Below, piece by piece: positions 9,505 through 18,048 of a stretch of 64,000 nt of DNA. Position numbers and translations under genes: made by a program. The stretch is from NCBI GenBank assembly GCA_963797265.1, contig CAWCOY010000004.1:62001-126000 (forward strand). Direction: 5' to 3'. Below the pieces are notes generated by a model. The model ran no database searches, was not told the DNA's origin, and saw only the letters and a list, made by a program, of their open reading frames with translations. This stretch comes from DASUPK01 sp963797265 (GTDB taxonomy: Bacteria > Actinomycetota > Thermoleophilia > Solirubrobacterales > 70-9). Positions within the stretch are counted from its first letter, which is position 1; the number at the start of each line of letters is the position of its first letter.

Positions 9505-10446
9505 TCATCTCGTCACCTTGATCGAGAACCTCGCTCGATAGGTCTCGCCTGGCGCGGTCCAGGACAATTCCGGGCCGTCGCTGACCAGCGCATTGGTCGG
9601 CGCCGTCATCGGCTCGAAGGCGATCACGTCGTCGCCATCCGGCGCATAGACCTGCGCGTAGGGGTAACCCTCGCCCAGCGAGACCTCCACCCGGTGGCCA
9701 CCGCCTTGGAGGACGAAGGGCGCGGAGCCCTCGGGGGCCGCGAACTCGTCGTCGAACGTCCTCCCCCCAAGCGGGCCGGCCTCGATCCGGGCCCCTTCCG
9801 TCCGTCCGCTGGGGAGCTCCTCGGCGTCCAGCACGATCCGCTCGCTCACGGGCATCTCGACCTGCCAGGCGCTCCGCTCGATTCCGGGCAGACGGAAATA
9901 CGGGTGGTAGCCGAAGGAGACCGGGACCGCGACCTCACCGGTGGCCTTCACGCTGGTATCGAGCATCAGGCTCGGCCCCACCAGCGTCACCTCGACCTCG
10001 ATCCGATGCGGAAACGGGAACGCGGCGAGCAGGTCGCCGTGGGCGCCAAAGTCGAAGCTCGCGGCCAGCACGCCGCCTGCCTCGAGGGTCTGATGACGCT
10101 CGACCCGCCAGCCACCCGCCGCGGCGAGCAGTCCGTGGATCGGCAGGCCGTTCGGGTCGAGGGACACCGGCAGCCCCGGGGTGTCGAGGACGATCTCGCG
10201 ACCGTTCAGGGCGAAGCGCACTCGCGACAACCGGTTCGCCCAGGGGTGGAGCAACGGGATCCCCATCGTCGAACGCTTTGCCACATACGTGCGCAAGCCT
10301 CCCCGCTGACCAAGCAGCTCCTCCCCACCGTGCCGAAGCGAGCAACCGACCATTCCGGCGGCCGGGACGAAAGCGCCCTCGAGCCCGTCCCCGTCGGAGG
10401 ACAGCGTCAGCGCCTTCAGCCCGTCGATCTGGCGCTCACCGATCAT
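9505..10446 (-). CDS. Aldose 1-epimerase (galactose-mutarotase-like)
   Basis: A 313-residue soluble protein of the aldose 1-epimerase/YeaD superfamily, which interconverts alpha and beta anomers of hexoses. It shows HPWANRLSR early (sugar-binding Asn and Arg), IHGLLAAAGGW (first catalytic His region), FGYHPYFRLPG (second His, general acid) and a C-terminal FEPMTAPTNAL where the general-base Glu lies. The start ATG at 10446 overlaps the NDH-2 stop (ATGA), fixing this start over longer open frames. There is no signal peptide, so it acts in the cytoplasm. Between ndh and cydA it could supply the anomer used by a hexose dehydrogenase. Confidence 0.88.
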   Translation of the reverse strand: MIGERQIDGLKALTLSSDGDGLEGAFVPAAGMVGCSLRHGGEELLGQRGGLRTYVAKRSTMGIPLLHPWANRLSRVRFALNGREIVLDTPGLPVSLDPNGLPIHGLLAAAGGWRVERHQTLEAGGVLAASFDFGAHGDLLAAFPFPHRIEVEVTLVGPSLMLDTSVKATGEVAVPVSFGYHPYFRLPGIERSAWQVEMPVSERIVLDAEELPSGRTEGARIEAGPLGGRTFDDEFAAPEGSAPFVLQGGGHRVEVSLGEGYPYAQVYAPDGDDVIAFEPMTAPTNALVSDGPELSWTAPGETYRARFSIKVTR

Positions 10447-11819
10447 GCACGTGTCTCGGGCTCGGGCGACTCGGGGTGCTCCTCGCTCGAGGTGAGGGAG
10501 AGCACGAATGGCCGGCCGCCCGCCTCCTCGATCGCGACGCGGGCGATGACCTGCTGCATCGTGATCGTGCGCTCGGGGCGGCCGTTGCCGATGAAGGTGA
10601 ACGCCCAGCGTGGAATGGTGGCCAGCCGGTTCTTGAAGCCGGTCAGGAACGCGAGGTGGACGAACAACCACGTCAGCCAGCCGGCCAATCCCGAGAGGCG
10701 AATCCCCTTGAAGCTGACCACGGCGCGAAATCGGGAGATGGTGGCCATGCTGCCCAGGTCCCGATAGCGGAAGGGCTCGGACTCCCTGCCGCGCAACCGG
10801 CGCTTGATCGTGTTGGACGCATGGAGCCCCTGCTGCATGGCCACCTCGGCCACGCCGGGAAGCTCGTCCAAGGACATCATGTCCCCGATCGCGAACACCT
10901 CCGGGTGCCCGGGCAGAGTGCAATCGGGAAGCACGCTGACACGCCCGGCGCGGTCGACCTCGGCGCCGGTGGCCTCGCCCAGCATGCGAGCCAGCGGGGA
11001 CGCCTCGACGCCCGCCGCCCAGACCTTGGTTCGCGCGGGGATCCGGCGCTCGGAGTCCCCCTGCTTGACGACCACGCCGGTCCGATCGATGTCGCTCACG
11101 ATGCTGGACATCTGCAGCTCGACGCCGAGGCTCTCGAGCCCCTTCGCCGCCTTGCCAGACAGACGGTCACCGAACGTCGCAAGCACCCGCTGGCCGCCGT
11201 CGAAGAGCAGGATTCTCGCGTTGCGTGGGTCGATCCTCGTGAAATCGTCCTTGAGGACTCGCCTCGAGAGCTCGGCGATCTGGCCCGCGATCTCCACGCC
11301 GGTCGGCCCACCTCCGACGACGACAAACGTGAGCCACTCCTGTCGCCTGTCCGGGTCCTCCTCGAGCTCGGCCATCTCGAACGCGCCGAGGATCCGGCCG
11401 CGGAGCTCGAGTGCGTCGTTGATCGTCTTCATGCCAGGTGCCCAGCGCGAGAACTCGTCGCGGCCGAAGTAGGACTGGCCGGCGCCGGCGGCGACGATCA
11501 GGCTGTCGTACGGGATCTCGACCGGACTCCCGTCGGGGCGCGTCGCCGTGACCCTGCGAGCCCCGAGGTCGAAGCCGGTCACATCGGCCAGCTTGACCTC
11601 GACGTTGTGCTGGCGGCGCAGCACGCTCCTGAGCGGCGGGGCGATCTCGCCTTCCGAGAGGATCCCCGTCGCCACCTGGTAGAGGAGTGGCTGGAAGAGG
11701 TGGTGGTTGTCGCGGTCCACGAGCGTCACCCGGACCGGGCCCCGACGAAGCCGGCGCGCGGCGAATAGGCCTCCGAAACCCCCGCCGACGATCACGACTC
11801 GATGGGGGTCGGAGGACAT
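10443..11819 (-). CDS. ndh: Type II NADH:quinone oxidoreductase (NDH-2)
   Basis: A 458-residue flavoprotein with two Rossmann fingerprints: VVIVGGGFGGLFAARRL at the N-terminus (FAD) and FVVVGGGPTGVEIAGQIAEL near residue 165 (NADH). HHLFQPLLYQVATGILS after the first fold, KVWAAGVEASPLA, and FAIGDMMSLDELPGVAEVAMQQG are NDH-2 hallmarks. The C-terminal region with aromatic, hydrophobic segments (LAGWLTWLFVHLAFL) would bind the membrane face. The enzyme passes electrons from NADH to quinone without proton pumping. It lies 10 bases after the GH15 gene and is coupled to the epimerase gene. Confidence 0.94.
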   Translation of the reverse strand: MSSDPHRVVIVGGGFGGLFAARRLRRGPVRVTLVDRDNHHLFQPLLYQVATGILSEGEIAPPLRSVLRRQHNVEVKLADVTGFDLGARRVTATRPDGSPVEIPYDSLIVAAGAGQSYFGRDEFSRWAPGMKTINDALELRGRILGAFEMAELEEDPDRRQEWLTFVVVGGGPTGVEIAGQIAELSRRVLKDDFTRIDPRNARILLFDGGQRVLATFGDRLSGKAAKGLESLGVELQMSSIVSDIDRTGVVVKQGDSERRIPARTKVWAAGVEASPLARMLGEATGAEVDRAGRVSVLPDCTLPGHPEVFAIGDMMSLDELPGVAEVAMQQGLHASNTIKRRLRGRESEPFRYRDLGSMATISRFRAVVSFKGIRLSGLAGWLTWLFVHLAFLTGFKNRLATIPRWAFTFIGNGRPERTITMQQVIARVAIEEAGGRPFVLSLTSSEEHPESPEPETRA

Positions 11820-11829
11820 CGTCAGGCGC

Positions 11830-13698
11830 TCATACGTCGACGCCGTACTCCCTCAGCCGCTCGCTCAAGATGATCCGCGCCGCCGCTTCGATCAGCGCCA
11901 GGTGGGAGAACGCCTGCGGGAAGTTCCCAAGGTGGCGGCCGGTGCTGGTGTCGAACTCCTCGGCGTAGAGGCCGAGCGGCGAGGCGATGCGAAGGAGGCG
12001 ATCCATCAGGTCCCGAGCGCGTTGTTCCTCTCCGATGATCGCCAGCCCCGAAACCAGCCAGAACGAGCAGATCAGGAAGCTGCCCTCCTTGCCCGAGAGG
12101 CCGTCGTCCGTCTCCCCCGTGACGTAGCGAAGCACGAAGCCGTCCTCGGTGAGATCGTCGGCGATCGCCAGCACGCTCTTGCGCAGCACCTCGTCGTTTC
12201 CCGGCAGGAAGCCGAAGATGGAGGCAAGCAGCGTCGAGGCGTCGAGGGCGTCGGTGTCGTAGTGCTGGCGGAGGACACCGTCCCGAACGCCGTTCTCGAG
12301 GATGTCCTTGCGGATCTCCTCGGCGGTGGCGCCCCACTCGGCCCGCAGGTCGGAGTTCCCCCGGATCTCCGCGAGCTTCGAGGCCCGGTCCAACGCGACC
12401 CAGCACATCAGCTTGGAGGAGACGTAGTTCTGCGGCTCGCCCCGCGCCTCCCAGATCCCTTGGTCGGGACTCTTCCAAACCTCCGTCGCGCACTCGGCCT
12501 GGGCCTGAACCACCGGCCAGAGCCCGCGGGGGAGGCGCTGGCTGCGGTGGCTGTGCAGCAGGATCGAGTCGAGGGCGGCGCCGAAAACGTCGTTCTGGCG
12601 CTGGTCGAAGGCGCCGTTCCCCACGCGCACCGGCGACGCTCCCGCGTAGCCGGATAGGTCATCCCTCGTGGACTCCGTCAGGTCCCGCCGGCCGTCGATC
12701 CCGTACATGATCTGCAGAGCCCCGTCCTCGTTCGGCTCAAGCTCGCCGACGAACTGCATGAACTCGTTGGCCTCCCAGTCCAGTTGCAGGTAGTGGAGCG
12801 CCTGGAGCGTGAAGGTCGAGTCCCTGATCCAGGTGAACCGGTAGTCCCAGTTGCGCTCTCCGCCCGGCGTCTCCGGCAGCGACGTCGTCAGCGCCGCCAC
12901 CGTTGCGCCGGTGGGCATGTAGGTCAGTCCCTTGACCGTCAGGGCCGAGCGCTGGATCGCCCCCCGGAAGCGGTGGTCGGGCATCCGGGCCTTGGAGACC
13001 CAGGTGCGCCAGTAGGTGGTCGTTTCGCTGATGCGCGCGTTCGCCTCGTCCACATCCTCCGGCGAGGCGAGCTCCTCGGCCCAGGAGAGCGAGCAGAACG
13101 CCTGCTCGCCCTTCTGCAGCGTGTGCCGTGCCTGCGCCACTCCTCCCTCCGCTCCGAGCGGCATGCTGCTTCGGAGCCTCACCGTCAACCCCGCCCCGCT
13201 CGCGTCGGCGGTGTGACGGCCCTGCAGCGACCACTCGGCGGGCACCCGCCCATAGTCGAAATCCGGCTCACAGAGCAGCTCCATGTCGACCGAGCCATCC
13301 ATGCAGAGCACCGTTCGGACCAGCAGGTGATGGGCGTCCTCGTCGGCGGGAGCCCGCGTATGCGGGGTGATCTCGTCCTCGTGTCGAGTCGGGCCGATCG
13401 TCAGCGCGTCGCGCACCATCGCCCAGCCCGTGTCCGTATGCCAGGTCGTGTTGAGGATGTTCGTTCCCGGCTCATAGATCCTGCCGCTCGGGACGTTGAT
13501 CCCGAAGGGGGCGAAGCGGAACGAGCCCGCCTCACGATCCAGGAGCGTCCCGAAGATGCTGGCCGAGTCGAACCGAGGCACGCAGAGCCAGTCGATCGCC
13601 CCGTCCGGAGCCACCAGCGCACCCGTATGGCAGTTGGAGAGGAAGGCGTAATCCGCGATCGGCGGGAACGGCGACGGCATGGCCGCGCTCTGCGCCAT
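11830..13698 (-). CDS. Glycoside hydrolase family 15 (glucoamylase/trehalase-like), cytoplasmic
   Basis: About 622 residues from ATG 13698. The N-terminal domain (PFPPIADYAFLSNCHTGALVAPDGAIDWLCVPRFDS) and the catalytic barrel (NWDYRFTWIRDSTFTL) are typical of bacterial GH15. The general-acid Glu is in QGIWEARGEPQNYVSSKLMCW and the general-base Glu in LYAEEFD. The enzyme releases glucose from an alpha-glucan or trehalose; which one cannot be read from sequence. No signal peptide is present, so glucose would be freed in the cytosol. ATG 13698 has GGAG at good spacing; an in-frame ATG at 13746 would overlap the upstream zwf-like gene by 28 bases. Confidence 0.9.
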   Translation of the reverse strand: MAQSAAMPSPFPPIADYAFLSNCHTGALVAPDGAIDWLCVPRFDSASIFGTLLDREAGSFRFAPFGINVPSGRIYEPGTNILNTTWHTDTGWAMVRDALTIGPTRHEDEITPHTRAPADEDAHHLLVRTVLCMDGSVDMELLCEPDFDYGRVPAEWSLQGRHTADASGAGLTVRLRSSMPLGAEGGVAQARHTLQKGEQAFCSLSWAEELASPEDVDEANARISETTTYWRTWVSKARMPDHRFRGAIQRSALTVKGLTYMPTGATVAALTTSLPETPGGERNWDYRFTWIRDSTFTLQALHYLQLDWEANEFMQFVGELEPNEDGALQIMYGIDGRRDLTESTRDDLSGYAGASPVRVGNGAFDQRQNDVFGAALDSILLHSHRSQRLPRGLWPVVQAQAECATEVWKSPDQGIWEARGEPQNYVSSKLMCWVALDRASKLAEIRGNSDLRAEWGATAEEIRKDILENGVRDGVLRQHYDTDALDASTLLASIFGFLPGNDEVLRKSVLAIADDLTEDGFVLRYVTGETDDGLSGKEGSFLICSFWLVSGLAIIGEEQRARDLMDRLLRIASPLGLYAEEFDTSTGRHLGNFPQAFSHLALIEAAARIILSERLREYGVDV

Positions 13699-13718
13699 GG
13701 TCTCCGGCGCGGTGTCCG

Positions 13719-15119
13719 TCACGACGCGGTCCAGGGGGCGTGCCATCCGCCGTAGCCGCCGACGAGCTTGTCCGCGGCCTTGGGGCCCCACGAGCCGGGC
13801 TTGTACGGGTGGACCTTCGGAGGCTTCTCGAGCAGTGGGCTCATAATCCGCCAGGTCTCCTCAATGTTGTCCTGGCGGGTGAACCGCTTGCTGTCCCCCA
13901 CCATCGCGGCGTGCAGGAGAACCTCGTAGGGGGTCGGCCCTTCACCGCCCTCCTCGGAGAACTCCATGTCGAGGTTGATCTGCTCCGGGTCGGCCGAATC
14001 GCTGCGCTGCGCATCCACCAGCAGCCTGATTCCGGTGCTCGGATGGAGCTTGACAACGAGCTGATCCGGCTCCGGGGCCATCCCCCTGGTTGCGTAGCCG
14101 AGCCTGGGCGGCGCCTTGAAGATCAACCGCAACTCCCACTGGGTCACCGGCAAGAGCTTCCCGGTCCGGATGAAGAACGGGACTCCCGACCAGCGCCAGT
14201 TGTCTATCTCGAGGCGCATCGCCGCATAGGTCTCGGTGGTGGAGCCCTTCGCGACGCCCTTGATCTTCTTGTAGCCCTCGTGCTGTCCCCTGACGTACTG
14301 CGCGGGGTCCGCTGGCGGCATCGCCGAGAACGTCGCGAACATCGCGTCCTTGATCGAGCGCTCATCGCGACCCGCCGGTTGCTCCATCGCCGCTGCAGCG
14401 ACGATCTGCATCAGATGGTTGACCACGACGTCTCTCAGGGCGCCCACCGGGTCATAGAAGCTGCCTCGGTCGGTCACCCCGAAGTCCTCGGCCATCGTGA
14501 TCTGGACGCAGTCAATGCTGTTCCGGTTCCAGACGGGCTCGAAGATCGCGTTGGCGAAGCGCAGGAAGAGAATCTCGGCGAGGCCCATCAAACCCAGAAA
14601 GTGGTCGATCCGGTAGAGCTGATCCTCGCGGATGTACTGGTGGATCTCCGCCGCGAGCGCGCGGGCGGATTCAAGGTCGTGACCAAACGGCTTCTCCACC
14701 ACCACGCGCGCGTTTCCCGTCAATCCCGCGTCGTGGAGCCCCTTGATCGTCATGCCGAACAGGCTCGGGGGGATCTCCAGATAGAAAACCGGGTTCTTGG
14801 CGCCCTTGATCTCCCGGGCGAGCCGTTCGTAGGTCTCATCGGCCGAGAAATCGCCCTGGATGTAGGAGAACCGCTTGGCCAGGCGATTGAACACCTTTGG
14901 ATCGAGCCGCTTGCCGGAGGACGTCTGGATCGCCTTCTTTGCGTGCTCGCGGAGGTCGTCGACCGACCAGTCGTCGAAAGCCACACCGACTATCGGGCAA
15001 TTCAGTAGCCCCCTGGCCTCGAGCCGGTAGAGCGAGTGGAAAGTCATCACCTTGGCGAGGTCACCGGTGATGCCGAAGACGACGAAGACGTCGGCTGGGC
15101 GCGTTTCGGTTGACGCCAT
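13719..15119 (-). CDS. zwf: Glucose-6-phosphate dehydrogenase paralogue with altered cofactor and phosphate sites
   Basis: A 466-residue G6PDH-family enzyme: FGITGDLA fold motif, VVVEKPFGHD, RIDHF (Asp172, His173) and FYDPVGALRDVVVNHLMQ with the catalytic His. Placed by motif against Leuconostoc G6PDH, the NADP 2'-phosphate arginine (Arg46) is Phe48 here. Two lysines that contact the substrate phosphate (Lys182, Lys343) are Leu177 and Thr326, and Tyr179 is Phe174. The second zwf in this window keeps the Arg and both Lys. It may therefore prefer NAD and a substrate other than G6P; that is inference. Start ATG 15119 has AGAGGAGAAGG just upstream. First enzyme of the block ending in cydB. Confidence 0.9.
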   Translation of the reverse strand: MASTETRPADVFVVFGITGDLAKVMTFHSLYRLEARGLLNCPIVGVAFDDWSVDDLREHAKKAIQTSSGKRLDPKVFNRLAKRFSYIQGDFSADETYERLAREIKGAKNPVFYLEIPPSLFGMTIKGLHDAGLTGNARVVVEKPFGHDLESARALAAEIHQYIREDQLYRIDHFLGLMGLAEILFLRFANAIFEPVWNRNSIDCVQITMAEDFGVTDRGSFYDPVGALRDVVVNHLMQIVAAAAMEQPAGRDERSIKDAMFATFSAMPPADPAQYVRGQHEGYKKIKGVAKGSTTETYAAMRLEIDNWRWSGVPFFIRTGKLLPVTQWELRLIFKAPPRLGYATRGMAPEPDQLVVKLHPSTGIRLLVDAQRSDSADPEQINLDMEFSEEGGEGPTPYEVLLHAAMVGDSKRFTRQDNIEETWRIMSPLLEKPPKVHPYKPGSWGPKAADKLVGGYGGWHAPWTAS

Positions 15120-15190
15120 CCTTCTCCTCTTCCCTACGCCGTTCCGGTGCATCACCGCTCGGACGCTTTCCTTGCTCGGCAGCGCCGAGA

Positions 15191-15349
15191 CTACTTGCTC
15201 GTCAGGTGGAAGCGGTCGCAGACGTCGCAGCGGTAGTAGCTCATTCCGAACCGCGCCGCCTCCGCCTTGGCGACCTCCTCCTTGACGTAGCCGCGTTTGG
15301 GCTTGCCGTCCTTGTTGAAATGGCTGCCAACCAGCCTGCGCCCGGCCAT
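15191..15349 (-). CDS. Small zinc-knuckle-like protein of unknown function
   Basis: About 52 residues from ATG 15349 (an in-frame ATG at 15415 would add 22). It is basic in the middle (FNKDGKPKRGYVKEE) and ends in a CDVC pair followed by His (YRCDVCDRFHLTSK), which could bind one zinc ion or RNA. I do not recognise a named family. It precedes the zwf-like gene by 71 bases on the same strand and is divergent from the PspC gene. No strong ribosome site is visible for either start. Confidence 0.5.
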   Translation of the reverse strand: MAGRRLVGSHFNKDGKPKRGYVKEEVAKAEAARFGMSYYRCDVCDRFHLTSK

Positions 15350-15425
15350 ACCCCGAGCGTACTCGGGGACCACTAGGGGCCATTCCCAATAGACGAACGG
15401 GACTGGAAGGTTCATCGTCACGGCC

Positions 15426-16403
15426 ATGGCAAACGAAGAGAAGACCCCAACCGAGAAAACCGAGGTCAAGGAGCCCGTCGGCCCGCGCCGAGCGCTCCTG
15501 CGCTCCAAGTACCACCGGGTGCTCTGGGGCGTCGCCGGGGGCATCGGCGATCACATCGGCGTCAGCCCACTGCTCGTCCGAGTTGCGTTCGTTGTCGTCA
15601 GCCTCTTCGGCGGCGCCGGAATCCTCGCCTACCTCGTGCTGGCGGTGGCGCTTCCTGAGGACGACGGAACGGGCAAGCCGGTGCCCGACAGCGTCTGGGC
15701 CCGACTCGGCAAGGTCCTTCTCGTCTGCTTCCTGGTCGCGCTCGGCCTGGGCGCCGCCGCGGTACTTGCCTTCGCCAGCGCCTGGGCTACGGCCACCGGG
15801 CACGGGACCGTCGTCGCCGCCCTCGTGGTCGCGCTGGGCGCCGGGCTGGTCGCCGCCGCCTTCGCGACGAGCGTCAGGCGGCGGGTCACGCCCTGGCTGC
15901 TCACTGCCGCGCTCGTGCTCGGCATCCCGGCGGGGGCGATCGCGGCCGCCGACATCGATATCGACGGGTCCGTCGGGGAGCGCACCTACACCCCGACCGT
16001 GCCGACGGACATTCCCGCGGATGGCTTCAAGCTCGGCACGGGTCAGCTGATCGTCGACCTGCGGGACCTGCCCTGGAAGCCGGGGAGGACGATTGCGGCG
16101 TCAGCTCATCTCGGTATCGGTCAAATGATCGTCTCGGCACCGCCCAACGTCTGCGTGCAGGGTCATGCGACCGGGAAGGCCGGCGAGCTCCTGGTCGCGG
16201 GCCAAGTCAGCCACGGCATCGATCCGGATGTCAGCCTCCCGACGGCGACGTCCAATGCCCCGAGACTCCAGCTTGACGCCGACATCCAGGTCGGGCAGAT
16301 GACCGTCACGGACAAGGACCCGAACAAGGTCGCAGACCATGGAGGCCTGGACTACGAGAACCACGAGCAGGAAGCCAGGCAGAGGCAGGTATGCGGTAGG
16401 TGA
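15426..16403 (+). CDS. PspC-domain membrane protein with LiaF-like C-terminal domain
   Basis: A 325-residue protein. Residues about 22-75 form a PspC domain (LLRSKYHRVLWGVAGGIGDHIGVSPLLVR followed by a membrane helix and YLVLAVALPED). Further hydrophobic segments follow. The last 140 residues are a beta-rich domain (GTGQLIVDLRDL, GIGQMIVSAP, VGQMTV) like the cell-wall stress domain of LiaF/YvqF. It probably senses envelope stress and controls the kinase encoded next: the genes overlap by four bases (GTGA). Confidence 0.88.
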   Translation: MANEEKTPTEKTEVKEPVGPRRALLRSKYHRVLWGVAGGIGDHIGVSPLLVRVAFVVVSLFGGAGILAYLVLAVALPEDDGTGKPVPDSVWARLGKVLLVCFLVALGLGAAAVLAFASAWATATGHGTVVAALVVALGAGLVAAAFATSVRRRVTPWLLTAALVLGIPAGAIAAADIDIDGSVGERTYTPTVPTDIPADGFKLGTGQLIVDLRDLPWKPGRTIAASAHLGIGQMIVSAPPNVCVQGHATGKAGELLVAGQVSHGIDPDVSLPTATSNAPRLQLDADIQVGQMTVTDKDPNKVADHGGLDYENHEQEARQRQVCGR

Positions 16404-17404
16404 ATAGGCCAGACCTGAACACGCTCGGGACCGGGACGGTCGTCCTGGTCCTCGGCGTGTTCGTCCTCCTGCAAACGAGCGACGCAATCTCGCTCAACGG
16501 CTGGGTGTCGCTCGCCGGGCTTGGCGGGTGCGTGCTGCTCGCCCTCGTCTTCAACTCGATGGCCCGCCACCGGGCCCGGGTGGCCGCGATGGCTGCAACC
16601 GAAGAGGCTGAGCCAATTCCGGCCCTGACCGAGGAGACGCGCCAGGTGTCCAAGGCCGGGACCGTGGTCGGCCTGATCCTCGCAGCCTTCCTGGCCATCT
16701 TCTGGGCGAACGGAAACCTCGAGACGGCCGGCAGCTTGGCCCTCGCCGCGCTGGTCGTGGCCACTGTCCTGATCCTGCTCTCCGCGCCCTTCTGGCGGGC
16801 CATGATCAGGCGGCTCGGCGCCGAGCAGGTGGCGCGCGCCCGCTCGGAGGAACGGGCGGAGGTCGCTGCTCACCTGCACGACTCGGTCCTGCAGACCCTC
16901 GCCCTGATCCAGAAGCGGTCGGATGACCCCAAGCAGATCGCGCAACTCGCCCGCCGGCAGGAGCGAGAACTGCGCGAATGGCTCACCGACGACCAGCCGA
17001 GCAGGCCGGACGAGCGCCTGGCCGACGCCCTCCGCGCGGCTGCGGTCGAGATCGAGGACTCCCACGGCACGCCGATCGAGGCGATCGTCGTCGGCGATGC
17101 CCCTCTCGACGAGCACTCGCGCGCGCTGGTCGCAGCGAGCAGGGAGGCGCTGACGAACGCGGCCAAGTTCGCCTCCCGGGGCGGACCTGTACGTCTCTAT
17201 GCGGAGATCGAGGACGGCGCGGCGCGTGTGTTCATCGACGACCGGGGGCCCGGATTCGATCCGGAGCGGATTCCCGCCGACCGTCACGGCGTGCGCGAGT
17301 CGATAATCGGCCGCATGGAGCGCCACGGAGGCCGGGCAGAGATCCGCAGCGAGCCGGGCCTGGGCACCGAGGTCGAACTGAGGGTCGAGGGGAACGGACG
17401 ATGA
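16400..17404 (+). CDS. Sensor histidine kinase, NarL/LiaS-type (HisKA_3)
   Basis: A 334-residue kinase starting at GTG 16400. Four hydrophobic segments in two pairs (about 10-50 and 85-128) precede the cytoplasmic part. The dimerisation/phosphoacceptor motif is EVAAHLHDSVLQTL with His160. The ATPase part has ALTNAAKFA (N box) and DRGPGFDPE (G1 box), then RHGVRESIIGRMERHGG and GLGTEVEL. It has no large extracellular sensor, so the PspC/LiaF-like partner probably supplies the signal. It is coupled to the regulator gene by an ATGA overlap at 17401. Confidence 0.92.
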   Translation: MNRPDLNTLGTGTVVLVLGVFVLLQTSDAISLNGWVSLAGLGGCVLLALVFNSMARHRARVAAMAATEEAEPIPALTEETRQVSKAGTVVGLILAAFLAIFWANGNLETAGSLALAALVVATVLILLSAPFWRAMIRRLGAEQVARARSEERAEVAAHLHDSVLQTLALIQKRSDDPKQIAQLARRQERELREWLTDDQPSRPDERLADALRAAAVEIEDSHGTPIEAIVVGDAPLDEHSRALVAASREALTNAAKFASRGGPVRLYAEIEDGAARVFIDDRGPGFDPERIPADRHGVRESIIGRMERHGGRAEIRSEPGLGTEVELRVEGNGR

Positions 17405-18048
17405 ACTCAACGCCCTCGGTCGTGATCGTCGACGACCACCGCATCTTCCGAACGGGGGTGAAGGCGGAGCTCGAGGGCATGGTCGAGATCCTTGGAGAGG
17501 CGGAGACGGTGGAAGACGCGGTGCGCGCGATCACCGAGCTCGAGCCTGATGTCGCCCTGCTCGACGTGCACATGCCCGGCGGCGGCGGCGTCGAGGTGAT
17601 CGAGCAGGTATCGAAGGCTCGCCCCCAGCAGCGCTTCCTTGCACTCTCAGTCTCGGACGACCCGCAGGACGTGATCGCGATCGTCCGGGCCGGGGCGCGC
17701 GGCTATGTCACCAAGACGATCACCGGCGAGGACCTCGCCGACGCCGTCGGGCGGGTCCGCGACGGCGACGCGGTCTTCTCACCGCGCCTCGCCGGCTTCG
17801 TGCTCGACGCGTTCGCCGGCGATCTACCCGCCGAGGAGGTCGACCCCGAGCTCGACCAGCTCACCGCCCGCGAGCGCGAGGTGCTCCGTTACATCGCGCG
17901 CGGCTACCTCTACAAGGAGATCGGCCTGCGCCTGAGCATCTCGGTGAAGACCGTGGAGGCCCACGTCAGCTCCGTCCTCCGCAAGCTGCAGCTCTCGAAC
18001 CGGCACGAGCTCAGCCGCTGGGCTGTGAGCCGACGCCTGGTCGACTAG
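17401..18048 (+). CDS. LuxR/NarL-family response regulator
   Basis: A 215-residue regulator: receiver domain with VIVDDH (Asp11, Asp12), phosphoacceptor Asp55 (LLDVHMPG) and Lys in YVTKTITG, then a LuxR helix-turn-helix (LTAREREVLRYIARGYLYKEI, VKTVEAHVSSVLRKLQ). It is the third gene of the PspC-kinase-regulator operon and the likely transcriptional output of the envelope-stress system. Its TAG stop is shared with the convergent HAD gene within CTAG at 18045-18048. Confidence 0.93.
   Translation: MNSTPSVVIVDDHRIFRTGVKAELEGMVEILGEAETVEDAVRAITELEPDVALLDVHMPGGGGVEVIEQVSKARPQQRFLALSVSDDPQDVIAIVRAGARGYVTKTITGEDLADAVGRVRDGDAVFSPRLAGFVLDAFAGDLPAEEVDPELDQLTAREREVLRYIARGYLYKEIGLRLSISVKTVEAHVSSVLRKLQLSNRHELSRWAVSRRLVD

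Noticed and set aside
13698..13746. A 48-base 5' extension of the GH15 gene overlapping the zwf-like gene
   Set aside because: Possible, but ATG 13698 has a better ribosome site and the added residues do not match the family; noted as an alternative only.
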